A stretch of 64,000 nucleotides of DNA. Origin: Phaeobacter sp. 22II1-1F12B (GTDB taxonomy: Bacteria > Pseudomonadota > Alphaproteobacteria > Rhodobacterales > Rhodobacteraceae). The translations under genes were made by a program, and so were the position numbers. Below are positions 52,519-61,049 of this stretch, in pieces. The stretch spans positions 310,001-374,000 of the forward strand of contig NZ_AQQP01000004.1 of assembly GCF_002210165.1 (NCBI RefSeq), written 5' to 3'. Each line of letters starts with the position of its first letter. The first letter of the stretch is position 1. The notes below the pieces were generated by a model. That model had not been told where the DNA came from and made no database searches. It saw only the letters and a list, made by a program, of their open reading frames with translations.

Positions 52519-53317
52519 GGGTGGGGCTTTCGATTGCGGGCCGCTCCAGCAGGGCGGCCTTGCGCGCGGTCAGGGTTTCGTCATCAAGGGCGCTGCGGTT
52601 CAGCGCCAGCAACTCGGGGGCCAGTTCCAGAGCCGGCCCGATATTATGCGCGGGTTCGGGCGCGAGTTTCGTGCGAACCTCTTGCGGCAGGTCCAGCTGG
52701 TCGATCAGCAGTTGCGCCGGGCCAAGCCGGGTCGCGACACATTGTTCAAGCGCGACGGTGTGCAGGCTGGCCGGGGCGATGACCTGCTCGATCAAGGCCA
52801 GCGTTTCGGGGGTTGTATCCAGCGGCGTGATTTCCGCGCGAAATTCGTGGAGATCCTGCTGCAACCGGCTGACACGAAGGTTGTGCAGCCAGAGGGATTT
52901 TAGCCAGCTGTCCGGCGCACGGGTCAGGAAACAAAAGCGGATATCGGCATCCGGCCCGAAATGCGCGCGCAGGATCACGGCAAGCCGTGCCATCAGCTCG
53001 GGCGCGCAGTCATAGCCTTTCTGGCCGTCTCGTCCGGGCATCCGTCCGGCAAGGTTCTCATGGCTCAGCACCAGATCGCGTGCCGGGTCAATCGGGGCAA
53101 GGGTTTCGCACATTTCGGCTGCGAATTCGTCAAGCAGTTGCGGCGTGCGGAAACGGGAATGGCGCATCGCCAGCCGCGCCGCGCCCTTGCCAAGCCTGAA
53201 CGGCAAAAGCAGCTGCACGCGGGGCGACAGCTCTTTGCGGTTGTTGCGCAGGAAACGCTGGATGGTGGTCGAGCCTGTCTTGTGAAAACCGGCGTGGACG
53301 ATGACCCGAGCCGCCAT
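52502..53317 (-). CDS. sulfotransferase-like protein inserted between rimM and trmD
   Basis: 271 residues. IVHAGFHKTGSTTIQRFLRNNR near 6-27 is a PAPS-binding 5'-PSB-type P-loop, and FCFLTRAPDSWLKSLWLHNLRVSR near 148-171 resembles the 3'-PB region. The family is found near glycan genes, but here it is embedded in the ribosomal operon. Its start overlaps the rimM stop by one base (TGATG) and its end overlaps trmD by 17, so it is translationally coupled to both. Acceptor unknown. Confidence 0.8.
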   Translation of the reverse strand: MAARVIVHAGFHKTGSTTIQRFLRNNRKELSPRVQLLLPFRLGKGAARLAMRHSRFRTPQLLDEFAAEMCETLAPIDPARDLVLSHENLAGRMPGRDGQKGYDCAPELMARLAVILRAHFGPDADIRFCFLTRAPDSWLKSLWLHNLRVSRLQQDLHEFRAEITPLDTTPETLALIEQVIAPASLHTVALEQCVATRLGPAQLLIDQLDLPQEVRTKLAPEPAHNIGPALELAPELLALNRSALDDETLTARKAALLERPAIESPTHVRHA

Positions 53318-53847
53318 CAGGTCTTGCCTTGGAACAGCCCTTCGGGCGGGTCGGCGACAATGCGCCCCGCCCCCAGATCGACGGTCGGGACATTGGCAAG
53401 CGTAAACGGCAGCAAAACCGTTTCACCGCCTTTTTCCGGTTTGATCTCAAGCAGATCGCCAGCGCCGTGGTTCAGCACCATGATCACCCTGCCCAGCGTT
53501 TCACCGCCGGTATCAACAACCGTAAGACCGATCAGGTCGGCATGGTAGAATTCGTCATCCGGCAGCGAAGGCAGCCGGTCGCGCGGGGCGAAGAGCCTTG
53601 TGCCGCGCAGGGCATCGGCGTCTTCCTTGGTCTTCACGCCGCTCAGGATCGCGGCGAAACCGGTATTGATGGGGCGGTTGATCGTGACCGTGAAACTCTG
53701 GCTGCCGTCCTCGTTGGTGAGGGGCGAATAGGTTTCGATATCTTCGGGCTGGGCGCAAAAGCTTTTCAGCCGCACCTCGCCCCGGACACCGAAAGCGCCC
53801 GCGATCGCGCCGACGCAGATCAGCTCTGGATTGTCATTCTCTGGCAT
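53317..53847 (-). CDS. rimM: 16S rRNA-processing protein RimM
   Basis: 176 residues. The N-terminal RimM domain has [19 protein letters not shown] near 12-30, and the C-terminal PRC-barrel has [23 protein letters not shown] near 97-119. It assists maturation of the 30S head and binds S19. It follows rpsP by 66 bases. At its 3' end it overlaps the sulfotransferase-like gene by one base. Confidence 0.96.
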   Translation of the reverse strand: MPENDNPELICVGAIAGAFGVRGEVRLKSFCAQPEDIETYSPLTNEDGSQSFTVTINRPINTGFAAILSGVKTKEDADALRGTRLFAPRDRLPSLPDDEFYHADLIGLTVVDTGGETLGRVIMVLNHGAGDLLEIKPEKGGETVLLPFTLANVPTVDLGAGRIVADPPEGLFQGKT

Positions 53848-53913
53848 CGGATGTTCCGCGACCCAAGGGAGAAGGGCAGGCGGCGCAGGTAACCCGCGCC
53901 GCCCGGTCCGGTC

Positions 53914-54300
53914 TTATTCTGCCGATGCTTCTTCGGCAGGTGCATTTGCTGCTTCGGCGGCTTCTGCTGCCTTGGCTGCCTTGGCGTCGGCCAGTTCCTG
54001 AGCTTTCTTGCCCGGGGTGCCTTTTTTCGGGTTGTTACGCTCGGTCTTGGCGCGGACACCCGATGCTTCGAGCATACGAGCGATCCGGTCGGTGGGCTGT
54101 GCACCCTGGTCGAGCCAGTGCTGAACGCGCTCGACATCCATCTTCACGCGGTCTTCGCTGTCTTTCGGGAGCAGCGGGTTGTAGGTGCCGAGCTTTTCGA
54201 TGAAGCGGCCATCGCGGGGCATGCGGGAATCCGCTGCAACGATGCGGTAGAAGGGACGCTTTTTCGAGCCGCCGCGGGCGAGACGAATTTTCATGGCCAT
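53914..54300 (-). CDS. rpsP: 30S ribosomal protein S16
   Basis: 128 residues. The core is normal ([62 protein letters not shown]). After about residue 85 comes a 40-residue low-complexity tail of Ala, Glu and Lys ([18 protein letters not shown]), which E. coli S16 lacks but many alphaproteobacteria have. AGGAG lies upstream of ATG 54300. It follows aroQ by 43 bases. Confidence 0.97.
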   Translation of the reverse strand: MAMKIRLARGGSKKRPFYRIVAADSRMPRDGRFIEKLGTYNPLLPKDSEDRVKMDVERVQHWLDQGAQPTDRIARMLEASGVRAKTERNNPKKGTPGKKAQELADAKAAKAAEAAEAANAPAEEASAE

Positions 54301-54343
54301 TTGAGTTTCTCCTTGTGAATGGCGTGATCCGGGACGTGCCCGG

Positions 54344-54643
54344 TTATTGCTGGTGTTTCTCGTGATGGTGAATGACTTCCTGAATGATGAAATTCAGGAA
54401 AGCCTTGGCGAATTCAGGGTCGAGATCGGCCTTGAGCGCCAGGTCTTCGAGACGTGCGATCTGCTGCGCTTCGCGCGCGGGATCGGACGGGGGAAGGTCG
54501 TGCTCGGCCTTGAGACGGCCGACCGCCTGGGTGTGTTTGAACCGCTCGCCCAGCGTGTAGACGAGAATGGCATCGAGGCGGTCGATGCTTTCGCGGTGTT
54601 CTTTCAGAAGGCTGGCCGCGCGGCTGGTGTTGGTGTCGGTCAT
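54344..54643 (-). CDS. chorismate mutase (AroQ type)
   Basis: 99 residues, all-helical AroQ fold: [39 protein letters not shown] contains the N-terminal Arg/Glu-Asp and the Lys39-like active-site residues; [37 protein letters not shown] carries the C-terminal active-site helix. It converts chorismate to prephenate for Phe and Tyr synthesis. ATG 54643 follows GGAGG; upstream in-frame residues have no similarity. A triple GTGTACGG-like repeat lies 38-67 bases upstream. Confidence 0.92.
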   Translation of the reverse strand: MTDTNTSRAASLLKEHRESIDRLDAILVYTLGERFKHTQAVGRLKAEHDLPPSDPAREAQQIARLEDLALKADLDPEFAKAFLNFIIQEVIHHHEKHQQ

Positions 54644-54680
54644 AAAAGCCTCCGGAAAAGGGAAATTCGGGGGGTGACAG

Positions 54681-54710
54681 CCGTACACAGGCCGTACACC
54701 TCCTGTACAC
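54681..54710 (-). promoter_or_regulatory. triple direct repeat, 11-bp period, upstream of aroQ
   Basis: On the minus strand GTGTACAG, GTGTACGG and GTGTACGG follow one another at exactly 11 bp (ends at 54703, 54692 and 54681). The same element occurs at 19885-19914 before maoC-pta. The period of one helical turn fits tandem binding of an OmpR/PhoB-type regulator; identity of the regulator is unknown. Confidence 0.5.
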
Positions 54711-54775
54711 CGCCGCAGCGCAGCATTTGCCGTTTTGCCGGTGTTCCGGCCGTGCGGGGGGTAAAAGGTAAACGA

Positions 54776-55375
54776 TTAGTCAATGGCCCAGCCCTCCGGT
54801 TTGAAGAGCGGGTCGGCGTAATGGCCGATCTCCATCTCGATCCCGTGCGCGAGCTGCGTGCCCGACAGCGCCGCCAGCGAGGGGTGGCGGTAGACCACGT
54901 CATTGCCGTCGATGCTGGCGGCGGAATCGTCGCGTTTCGCGCCAAGCCGTTCGGCAAGGCGGATGCTGTCGAGGTTCTTGGGGTCGATATAGCTGACCGC
55001 CGTTTCCCAGTTCTGCACCCGGTAGAAATAGCCGCGCGCCGCATGGGCCGCTTCGAGCGCGTAGCCGCGCCCGGCCTTGTCGGGCCAGATCACCCAGGCG
55101 ATTTCGCGTTCGGGCCATTTCGCTGGTTGCCAGCCGCCGACCATGCCGTAGGTTTCGTCGGTCACGCGGTCATGCACCATCCACATGCCAAAGCCGCGAA
55201 TGTCCCAGTGGCCGATTTCGGCGGCATAGAGCATCCATGATTCATAGGCGTTCAGCGGCCCGCCCATGAACCGGGCGCGGTAGCTGGTGAAGGTCGCCTT
55301 GAAATCCGGGTAATCCTGCGGTTCGGGACCGCGCAGGGAAAGACGGGTGGTTTCGATGGTGGGGATCTCGCTCAT
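54776..55375 (-). CDS. GNAT acetyltransferase, third of three tandem copies
   Basis: 199 residues from ATG 55375. RimJ-type GNAT: ETTRLSLRGPEPQDYPDF at the N-terminus and the acetyl-CoA loop WPDKAGRGYALEAAHAARGYFY near 95-115, then YIDPKNLDSIRLAERLGAKRDD. Its start overlaps the second copy's stop by 4 bases. Frame upstream of 55375 is open to 55999 but runs through the second copy in a wrong frame and is rejected. The C-terminal 40 residues are longer than in the other two copies. Confidence 0.88.
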   Translation of the reverse strand: MSEIPTIETTRLSLRGPEPQDYPDFKATFTSYRARFMGGPLNAYESWMLYAAEIGHWDIRGFGMWMVHDRVTDETYGMVGGWQPAKWPEREIAWVIWPDKAGRGYALEAAHAARGYFYRVQNWETAVSYIDPKNLDSIRLAERLGAKRDDSAASIDGNDVVYRHPSLAALSGTQLAHGIEMEIGHYADPLFKPEGWAID

Positions 55376-55902
55376 GCTGCGGCCTCCTCGGGGAGAGGGT
55401 GGCGGTAGACATGGCAGGGCTTGTCGAAAAAGGTGATTTCTCGTTCCAGTTTCGCGCCAAGACGTTCGGCCAGCGCGATGGAGCGGGTGTTGTCGGGCCG
55501 GATATAGCTGATCGGGCGCGGCAGGTTCTGGTGGCGGGCGGCATGGGTACGGGCGGCCAGCGCGGCCTCGTAGGCATAGCCCTTGCCCTCGAACCCGTTG
55601 AAAACGTGCCAGCCGAGTTCGGGTTCGTCCCAGCCGTCGTTGAAGATCATGCCGACGCGGCCGGCGGTTTTGCCGCTGGCCCGGTCCTCGAGCATCCACA
55701 TGCCATAGCCGCGCAGCGCCCAGTGCCCGTAGGTTGCGAGAAAGCCGCCCCATGAGCGGATACGCGGGTAGGGCCCGCCGACAAATTGCGCGCGGTCCGA
55801 GGCACCGAATTCGGCAAAAGCCTCGAAATCGCTTTCGCGGGGGCCGCGCAGGATCAGGTTTTCGGTTTCGATGACCGGGATGGGGAGGGGGAAGCCGCTC
55901 AT
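55372..55902 (-). CDS. GNAT acetyltransferase, second of three tandem copies
   Basis: 176 residues. ETENLILRGPRESDFEAFAEFGASDRAQFVGGPYPRIRSWGGFLATYGHW and the acetyl-CoA region VFNGFEGKGYAYEAALAARTH are closely matched in the first copy (APVESDFAPFAAFYASDRSKFVGGPLGREASWRMLAMEAGHW), so these two are recent paralogues. RimJ-like family, which acetylates protein N-termini or small amines. It overlaps the neighbours on both sides by 4 bases. Confidence 0.88.
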   Translation of the reverse strand: MSGFPLPIPVIETENLILRGPRESDFEAFAEFGASDRAQFVGGPYPRIRSWGGFLATYGHWALRGYGMWMLEDRASGKTAGRVGMIFNDGWDEPELGWHVFNGFEGKGYAYEAALAARTHAARHQNLPRPISYIRPDNTRSIALAERLGAKLEREITFFDKPCHVYRHPLPEEAAA

Positions 55903-56438
55903 GCGTAGGCCTCCATCCCGCCCTCGGCGAGGTCTTCGGGGGAGGGGTGGCGCCAGACATGCATGAAGCCGTGGCGTTCATGGGTGAAGTCGCCATCATG
56001 CCTGCAGCCGAGCCGTTCGGCCACGCGGGCCGAGCCGGTATTGTCCGGTTTCACGAGGCTGATGGCGGTAGTCCAGCCGAGCGTATCATAGGCAAAGCTG
56101 CGCGCGGCAGCCCCGGCTTCGGTCGCGTAACCGCGCCCCTCGAAACCCTCGAAGAGATCCCAGCCGATTTCAGCTTCGGGCCAGCCTTCGGGATTGAACA
56201 ACCCGATCAGGCCGACCGGCGTTTTGGTTTCGGTTTCCTCGACGATCCAGCGGCCATAGCCGCGCAGGGTCCAATGGCCCGCCTCCATCGCCAGCATGCG
56301 CCAAGACGCCTCGCGCCCGAGCGGTCCGCCGACGAATTTTGACCTGTCGCTGGCATAGAAGGCCGCGAAAGGGGCGAAATCGCTTTCGACCGGGGCGCGC
56401 AGTGTCAGGCGCGGGGTATGGAGGGTGGGGATCAGCAT
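55899..56438 (-). CDS. GNAT acetyltransferase, first of three tandem copies
   Basis: 179 residues. LHTPRLTLRAPVESDFAPF opens the domain; DLFEGFEGRGYATEAGAAARSFAY near 112-135 is the acetyl-CoA-binding segment; VKPDNTGSARVAERLGCRHDG follows. The copies share the tail motif YRHP or WRHPS. It follows ffh by 85 bases that contain the dispersed repeat; no strong ribosome site is visible before ATG 56438. The substrate is unknown. Confidence 0.87.
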   Translation of the reverse strand: MLIPTLHTPRLTLRAPVESDFAPFAAFYASDRSKFVGGPLGREASWRMLAMEAGHWTLRGYGRWIVEETETKTPVGLIGLFNPEGWPEAEIGWDLFEGFEGRGYATEAGAAARSFAYDTLGWTTAISLVKPDNTGSARVAERLGCRHDGDFTHERHGFMHVWRHPSPEDLAEGGMEAYA

Positions 56439-56481
56439 CAGCCGCGCATCCTCGCGACCCGCGGTGCGGGCCGGGACCGGA

Positions 56482-56517
56482 GGAGCCTCCGGCGGGGATT
56501 ATTGAGACCCAAAGAAG
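56482..56517 (-). repeat. dispersed roseobacter-type intergenic repeat, copy 2
   Basis: On the minus strand it reads CTTCTTTGGGT, CTCAATA, then ATCCCCGCCGGAGGCTCC, matching 28888-28925 apart from a 2-base length difference in the middle. It starts 7 bases downstream of the ffh stop (56524). In both places the CTTCTTTGGGT end is nearest the upstream gene. Confidence 0.6.
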
Positions 56518-56523
56518 TCATGG

Positions 56524-58035
56524 TCATTTCTTCTTGCCGAAACCGCTGAGCCCGGGAGGAAGGGCGCCGCCACCGAGACCGGGGAGACCGCCGCCGCCCA
56601 TGCCGCCGGGGAGCTTGCCGCCCATCTGCTTGGCCGCGGCTTCGAGCGCCTTGGGGTCCATCTGCGAGGGATCGGGCATGCCGCCCTTGCCGAACATGCC
56701 TTTCATGGCCTGTTTCATCATGCCGCCCTTGCCCATCTTGCCCATCTTTTTCATCATGTCGCCCATCTGGCGATGCATCTTGAGCAGCTTGTTGAGGTCG
56801 GAGACCTCCATCCCGGCGCCGGCGGCGATGCGTTTCTTGCGGCTGGCCTGCAGCAGTTGCGGGGCGGCGCGTTCTTTCTTGGTCATCGACTGGATCAGGG
56901 CGATCTGCTGTCTCAGGATCCGGTCGTCGAAACCGGCCTGTTCGACCTGCTTGGCCATTTTGCCCATGCCGGGCATCATCTGCATCATGCCCTCCATGCC
57001 GCCCATCTTGAGCATCTGTTCAAGCTGCATGCGCAGGTCGTTCATGTTGAACTGACCTTTCATCATGCGCTTCATCATCTTTTCGGCCTGTTCGGCCTCG
57101 ATGGTTTCCTGTGCGCGTTCGACGAGGGAGACGATGTCGCCCATGCCGAGGATGCGGCCCGCGATCCGGTCGGGCTCAAACGTTTCGATCGCGTCCATCT
57201 TTTCGCCGAGGCCGACGAAGCGGATCGGCTTGCCGGTGACGGCGCGCATCGAGAGCGCGGCGCCGCCGCGACCATCGCCGTCCATCCGGGTGAGGACGAC
57301 GCCGGTGACGCCGATCTTGTCGTCGAATTCGGTGGCGACATTCACCGCGTCCTGACCGGTGAGGCCATCGACCACCAGCAGGGTTTCGCGCGGGTTGGCC
57401 ACGTCGCGCACGGCGGCGGCCTGGGCAATCAGTTCCTGGTCGATATGGAGGCGACCGGCGGTGTCGAGCATGTAGACGTCATAGCCACCGAGCGCGGCCT
57501 GCGTTTTGGCGCGTTTGGCGATGGCGACCGGGTCTTCGCCCTTGACGATGGGCAGGGTGTCGACGCCGATCTGGGTACCGAGGATCGCGAGCTGTTCCAT
57601 CGCGGCGGGGCGGTTGGTGTCGAGCGAGGCCATCAGCACGCGCTTGCCGTCGCGGTCCTTCATCCGCTTGGCGAGCTTGGCGGTGGTGGTGGTTTTACCC
57701 GAGCCCTGCAGGCCGACCATCAGGATCGGCGCGGGCGGGTTGTCGATTTTCAGCTGGCCGGGGTCGCCTTCGCCACGGAGCACATCGACGAGGGCGTCAT
57801 GCACGATCTTGACGACCTGCTGGCCGGGGGTGACGGACTTGGTAACCGCCTGACCGGTGGCCTGATCCTGCACTTTCTTGACGAAATCGCGGGCGACCGG
57901 GAGGGAGACGTCGGCCTCGAGCAGGGCGACGCGGACCTCGCGCAGGGCGGTTTTGACGTCATCCTCGGAGAGGGCGCCCTGCTTGGTCAGCCGGTCGAAG
58001 ACACCGGACAGGCGTTCGGAGAGATTTTCAAACAT
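56524..58035 (-). CDS. ffh: signal recognition particle protein Ffh
   Basis: 503 residues from ATG 58035. N domain (FENLSERLSGVFDRLTKQGALSEDDV), G domain with GLQGSGKTTTTAKLA near 105-119, DTAGRLHIDQEL and TRMDGDGRGGAALS, and a methionine-rich M domain (MKRMMKGQFNMNDLRMQLEQMLKMGGMEGMMQMMPGMG) that binds signal peptides and 4.5S RNA. The end is very Gly/Met/Lys-rich. It targets membrane proteins to FtsY and the Sec translocon. It heads the operon with the GNAT genes, aroQ and rpsP. Confidence 0.97.
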   Translation of the reverse strand: MFENLSERLSGVFDRLTKQGALSEDDVKTALREVRVALLEADVSLPVARDFVKKVQDQATGQAVTKSVTPGQQVVKIVHDALVDVLRGEGDPGQLKIDNPPAPILMVGLQGSGKTTTTAKLAKRMKDRDGKRVLMASLDTNRPAAMEQLAILGTQIGVDTLPIVKGEDPVAIAKRAKTQAALGGYDVYMLDTAGRLHIDQELIAQAAAVRDVANPRETLLVVDGLTGQDAVNVATEFDDKIGVTGVVLTRMDGDGRGGAALSMRAVTGKPIRFVGLGEKMDAIETFEPDRIAGRILGMGDIVSLVERAQETIEAEQAEKMMKRMMKGQFNMNDLRMQLEQMLKMGGMEGMMQMMPGMGKMAKQVEQAGFDDRILRQQIALIQSMTKKERAAPQLLQASRKKRIAAGAGMEVSDLNKLLKMHRQMGDMMKKMGKMGKGGMMKQAMKGMFGKGGMPDPSQMDPKALEAAAKQMGGKLPGGMGGGGLPGLGGGALPPGLSGFGKKK

Positions 58036-58306
58036 ATGCCGGTTCCTTTTCGACCGTTGATATTTGACCCCTAACTTAGGAAGGGACCGCGAAATGCACA
58101 AACGCCCCCGTGGGCGCAACGCGCTGACGGAGGGCGATCCCGGCGCAATTAACCGGGACCGGATGGCAGGTGCTATCCGGTATTGGCGCTGCGATAGGGG
58201 GTTGGGGCGCGGGAGTCAAGCGTCGTGGGCCGTTCGGCGCCTGCGGAAACGCGAAACGGCGGACCGGGGTGGTCCGCCGTCTGGCAGGTCGTGAAAGGGG
58301 ATGGGA

Positions 58307-58891
58307 TCAGGCCGCGAGGGCGCCGATCTCGGAATCGGCCTTGGCAAGGCTGGCATCGGCGTCGATGGCCAGCTGGTCGGCAGCGACGATGGTCACATCG
58401 GTGATGCCGACAAAGCCGAGGATGAACTTGAGGTAATCGGTGGCGTGGTCGATGGGCGAGCCAACGGCGGTGCCGCCCGAGGCGACGGTCAGAATCGCCT
58501 TTTTGCCGGTCAGCAGGCCTTCGGGGCCGGTTTCCGTGTAGCGGAAGGTGACGCCGACGCGGGCGATCAGGTCGATCCATGCCTTGAGCGAGGCGGGCAC
58601 GGAGAAGTTGTAGATCGGCACGGCGATGACCAGCGTGTCGGCGGCCTGAACTTCGGCGATCAGCTCGTCCGAGAGGGTCAGGCTGGCCTTGGCGCGGTCG
58701 TCGCGCTCATCGGCGGGGACGACGCGGGCGGCAACCCATGTCGGGTCGATCAGCGGCAGCGGGTCGGCGACGAGATCGCGGGTGACAACGGTTTCGGGCG
58801 CGAGCTTGGCAATTACCTTGTCGTTCAGTTTGCGGGTGACGGAGCCGTCACCGGAGGCGGAAGATTCGATCCGCAGAATGGAAGTGGTCAT
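58307..58891 (-). CDS. azoR: FMN-dependent NADH-azoreductase
   Basis: 194 residues from ATG 58891, flavodoxin-like fold. ILRIESSASGDGSVTRKLND at 5-24 is the phosphate loop, VIAVPIYNFSVPASLKAWIDLIARVGVTFRYTETG near 88-122 the AzoR signature, and VASGGTAVGSP the isoalloxazine-binding loop. It reduces azo dyes and quinones with NADH. GAGGATA precedes the ATG. It is divergent from a LysR gene, 192 bases apart between starts, so it is the likely target of that regulator. Confidence 0.92.
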   Translation of the reverse strand: MTTSILRIESSASGDGSVTRKLNDKVIAKLAPETVVTRDLVADPLPLIDPTWVAARVVPADERDDRAKASLTLSDELIAEVQAADTLVIAVPIYNFSVPASLKAWIDLIARVGVTFRYTETGPEGLLTGKKAILTVASGGTAVGSPIDHATDYLKFILGFVGITDVTIVAADQLAIDADASLAKADSEIGALAA

Positions 58892-59083
58892 GTCTGTATC
58901 CTCGTAACGGATGTTTTGTCTGATAGGGAGCGGCCCATGGGGGAGTCGGCCTTGCATCCCTGATTTGGCTATTGCACTGACGAACGCAACGACCGATTAT
59001 GAACATCCCATGTGAGTTTCTGCACAGAGCGAGCGATGAAGAATTACGCAGAAGAGCCATTTGCCGCGAAGGCGGGTCAGACG

Positions 59084-59962
59084 ATGGAGAACTGGGACGA
59101 GGTGCGGACCGCGTTTCAGGTGGCGCGCATGGGCACGGTGAGCGGCGCGGCAGAGGTGCTGGGCGTACACCATGCGACGGTGATCCGCCATATCGACGCG
59201 CTTGAAGGCCGGATCGGGGTCAAGCTGTTCCAGCGCCATGCGCGCGGTTACACGGCGACCGAGGCGGGCAATGACCTGTTGCGGGTGGCGCAGGCGACCG
59301 AGGACCAGTTCAACCAGCTTGTCGCGCGGCTCAAGGGGCAGGGCGACGAGGTGGCGGGCGAGCTGGTCGTGACTTCGCTGTCGAGCATGGCGCCGGTACT
59401 GGTGCCGGTGATGGTCGATTTCCAGCGGATGCACCCGGGGCTGAACGTGCGCTACCTGACCAGCGGACGGCTGTTGCGGCTTGAATACGGCGAGGCGCAT
59501 GTGGCGATCCGGGCCGGACGCTCTCCGGACCAGCCGGATAACGTGGTGCAGCCCTTTGTCAGCCAGAACATCGCGCTTTATGCGAGCGAAAGCTATCGCG
59601 ACACCTATGGTCTGCCGCAGGGCGAGGCGGATTTCCCGCAGCACTGGTTCGTGGGGCCGGAAGATCCGGACAGCCGCGCGCCTTTCTATCGCTGGTTGCG
59701 CGATGCGGTCACGCCGGATCGGATCAGTTTCCGCGTCACCAGCGAGCATTCCGCCCGCGAGGCGGTGATGGCCGGGGCCGGTATCGGATTTATCGGGCAG
59801 AGCGAAGCCAAGCGTATTCCCGGCCTGATCGAAGTGATGCCACCGCGGGAGGAATGGACCGCACCGCTTTGGCTTGTGACCCATGTGGATCTGCACCGGA
59901 CCAACAAGGTGCAGGCCTTTCTGACCTTCCTGAAACAGCGGGCGCAGGAATGGGTGTGCTGA
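59084..59962 (+). CDS. LysR-family transcriptional regulator
   Basis: 292 residues from ATG 59084 (MENWDEVRTAFQVAR); an in-frame ATG at 59036 would add 16 residues. The winged helix is at 1-60 (MGTVSGAAEVLGVHHATVIRHIDALEGRIGVKLFQRHARGY). The effector domain begins ELVVTSLSSMAPVLVPVMVDFQ. Family proteins usually regulate the divergent gene, here azoR, in response to a small molecule such as a quinone. The spacer 58892-59083 has the overlapping promoters; no clear T-N11-A box was fixed. Confidence 0.88.
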   Translation: MENWDEVRTAFQVARMGTVSGAAEVLGVHHATVIRHIDALEGRIGVKLFQRHARGYTATEAGNDLLRVAQATEDQFNQLVARLKGQGDEVAGELVVTSLSSMAPVLVPVMVDFQRMHPGLNVRYLTSGRLLRLEYGEAHVAIRAGRSPDQPDNVVQPFVSQNIALYASESYRDTYGLPQGEADFPQHWFVGPEDPDSRAPFYRWLRDAVTPDRISFRVTSEHSAREAVMAGAGIGFIGQSEAKRIPGLIEVMPPREEWTAPLWLVTHVDLHRTNKVQAFLTFLKQRAQEWVC

Positions 59963-59979
59963 ACAGGCGCGGTGAGGGC

Positions 59980-60897
59980 ATGACGCCCTCGGCGCAGGGA
60001 CATCTTGCGATGCTGGCCTTTTCGGCGCTGGTGGCGGGGTCATTCTCGCTTGGGTCGATGGCGGCGAACGAGATTGCACCGGCGGCGCTGAACGCGGTGC
60101 GGTTCGCGATTGCGGCGCTGGTGATCGGGGCGGCCGCCTTTGCCACCACGGGTGTGTCGCGCGATGCGCTGCGCGCGCCCTGGCGATACCTTGTGCTGGG
60201 CGGACTCTTCGCAATCTATTTCGTGCTGATGTTCGAGGGGCTCAAGACCGCGCGGCCGGTGAGCGCGGCGGCGGTGTTCACACTGGTGCCGCTGATGGCG
60301 GCGGGGTTCGGCTGGCTGCTGATGCGGCAGGTCACGACACCGCGCATGGCGCTGGCGCTGGCGATTGGCGGGGTCGGTGCGCTCTGGGTGGTGTTCCGCG
60401 CTGACTGGGCCGCATTCCGGGCGTTCGAGATCGGGCGCGGCGAGGTGATCTATTTCTGGGGCTGTGTCGCCCATGCGGCCTATACGCCGATGGTGCGCAA
60501 GCTGAACCGGGGCGAACCGGCGATTGTCTTTACCTTTGGCATGCTGCTGGCGGGGTTCGCTGTGCTGACCGCCTATGGCTGGTCGGATATCCGGGCGACG
60601 GACTGGGGTAACCTGCCGGTGATCGTCTGGGTCGCCATCGGCTATACGGCGATTTTCGCCAGTGCGATGACATTTGTTCTGATGCAATTCGCGACGCTGC
60701 GGCTGCCCTCGGCCAAGGTCATGGCCTATACCTACCTGACGCCAAGCTGGGTGATCCTTTGGGAAATTGCGCTGGGCAACGGGGTGCCCGGATTCATGGT
60801 TCTGATCGGGATCGGGCTGACCGTTCTGGCGCTGGCGCTGCTGTTGCGCGATGAAACGAAACCGGTCGTGGAACTTTCTGCCGCTCTCGAGCGTTGA
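59980..60897 (+). CDS. EamA/DMT-family exporter
   Basis: 305 residues from ATG 59980, ten predicted membrane helices in two EamA repeats (LAMLAFSALVAGSFSLGSMAANEIAPAALNAVRFAIAAL; FWGCVAHAAYTPMVRKLNRGEPAIVFTFGMLL). The family exports amino acids and other metabolites. A start at 59950 would overlap the LysR gene by 13 bases; neither has an ideal ribosome site (GGTGAGGG lies too close to 59980), so translational coupling to the regulator is likely. Confidence 0.87.
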   Translation: MTPSAQGHLAMLAFSALVAGSFSLGSMAANEIAPAALNAVRFAIAALVIGAAAFATTGVSRDALRAPWRYLVLGGLFAIYFVLMFEGLKTARPVSAAAVFTLVPLMAAGFGWLLMRQVTTPRMALALAIGGVGALWVVFRADWAAFRAFEIGRGEVIYFWGCVAHAAYTPMVRKLNRGEPAIVFTFGMLLAGFAVLTAYGWSDIRATDWGNLPVIVWVAIGYTAIFASAMTFVLMQFATLRLPSAKVMAYTYLTPSWVILWEIALGNGVPGFMVLIGIGLTVLALALLLRDETKPVVELSAALER

Positions 60898-60934
60898 TTT
60901 TGGTTAAAATCAAAAAAGAAAGAGAGACAGTAGA

Positions 60935-61012
60935 ATGCGCAACATTATCTATATCATCGGGCTTGTCGTGATCGTGCTTTTGGTTCTGCGTTTTGCCTTT
61001 GGCGCGATCTGA
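60935..61012 (+). CDS. 25-residue membrane microprotein
   Basis: ATG 60935 follows AGAAAGAGAGACAG. The product starts MRNIIYIIGLVVIVLLVLRF and is nearly a single membrane helix. Similar very short MRNIIYIIGLVVIV proteins are, as far as I remember, widespread in Rhodobacteraceae. The last 18 bases of the frame (to the stop) are repeated at 61022-61039 with one mismatch. The gene lies 37 bases after the EamA stop and may be co-transcribed. Function unknown. Confidence 0.65.
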   Translation: MRNIIYIIGLVVIVLLVLRFAFGAI

Positions 61013-61049
61013 TTACAACACGCCTTTGGCGTGATCTGAGCACCTGGCG

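Noticed and set aside
54776-55999. 407-codon frame covering the third GNAT and much more
   Set aside because: Only the part from ATG 55375 is GNAT-like. The first 208 codons run through the second GNAT gene in another frame and are Arg/Pro-rich.
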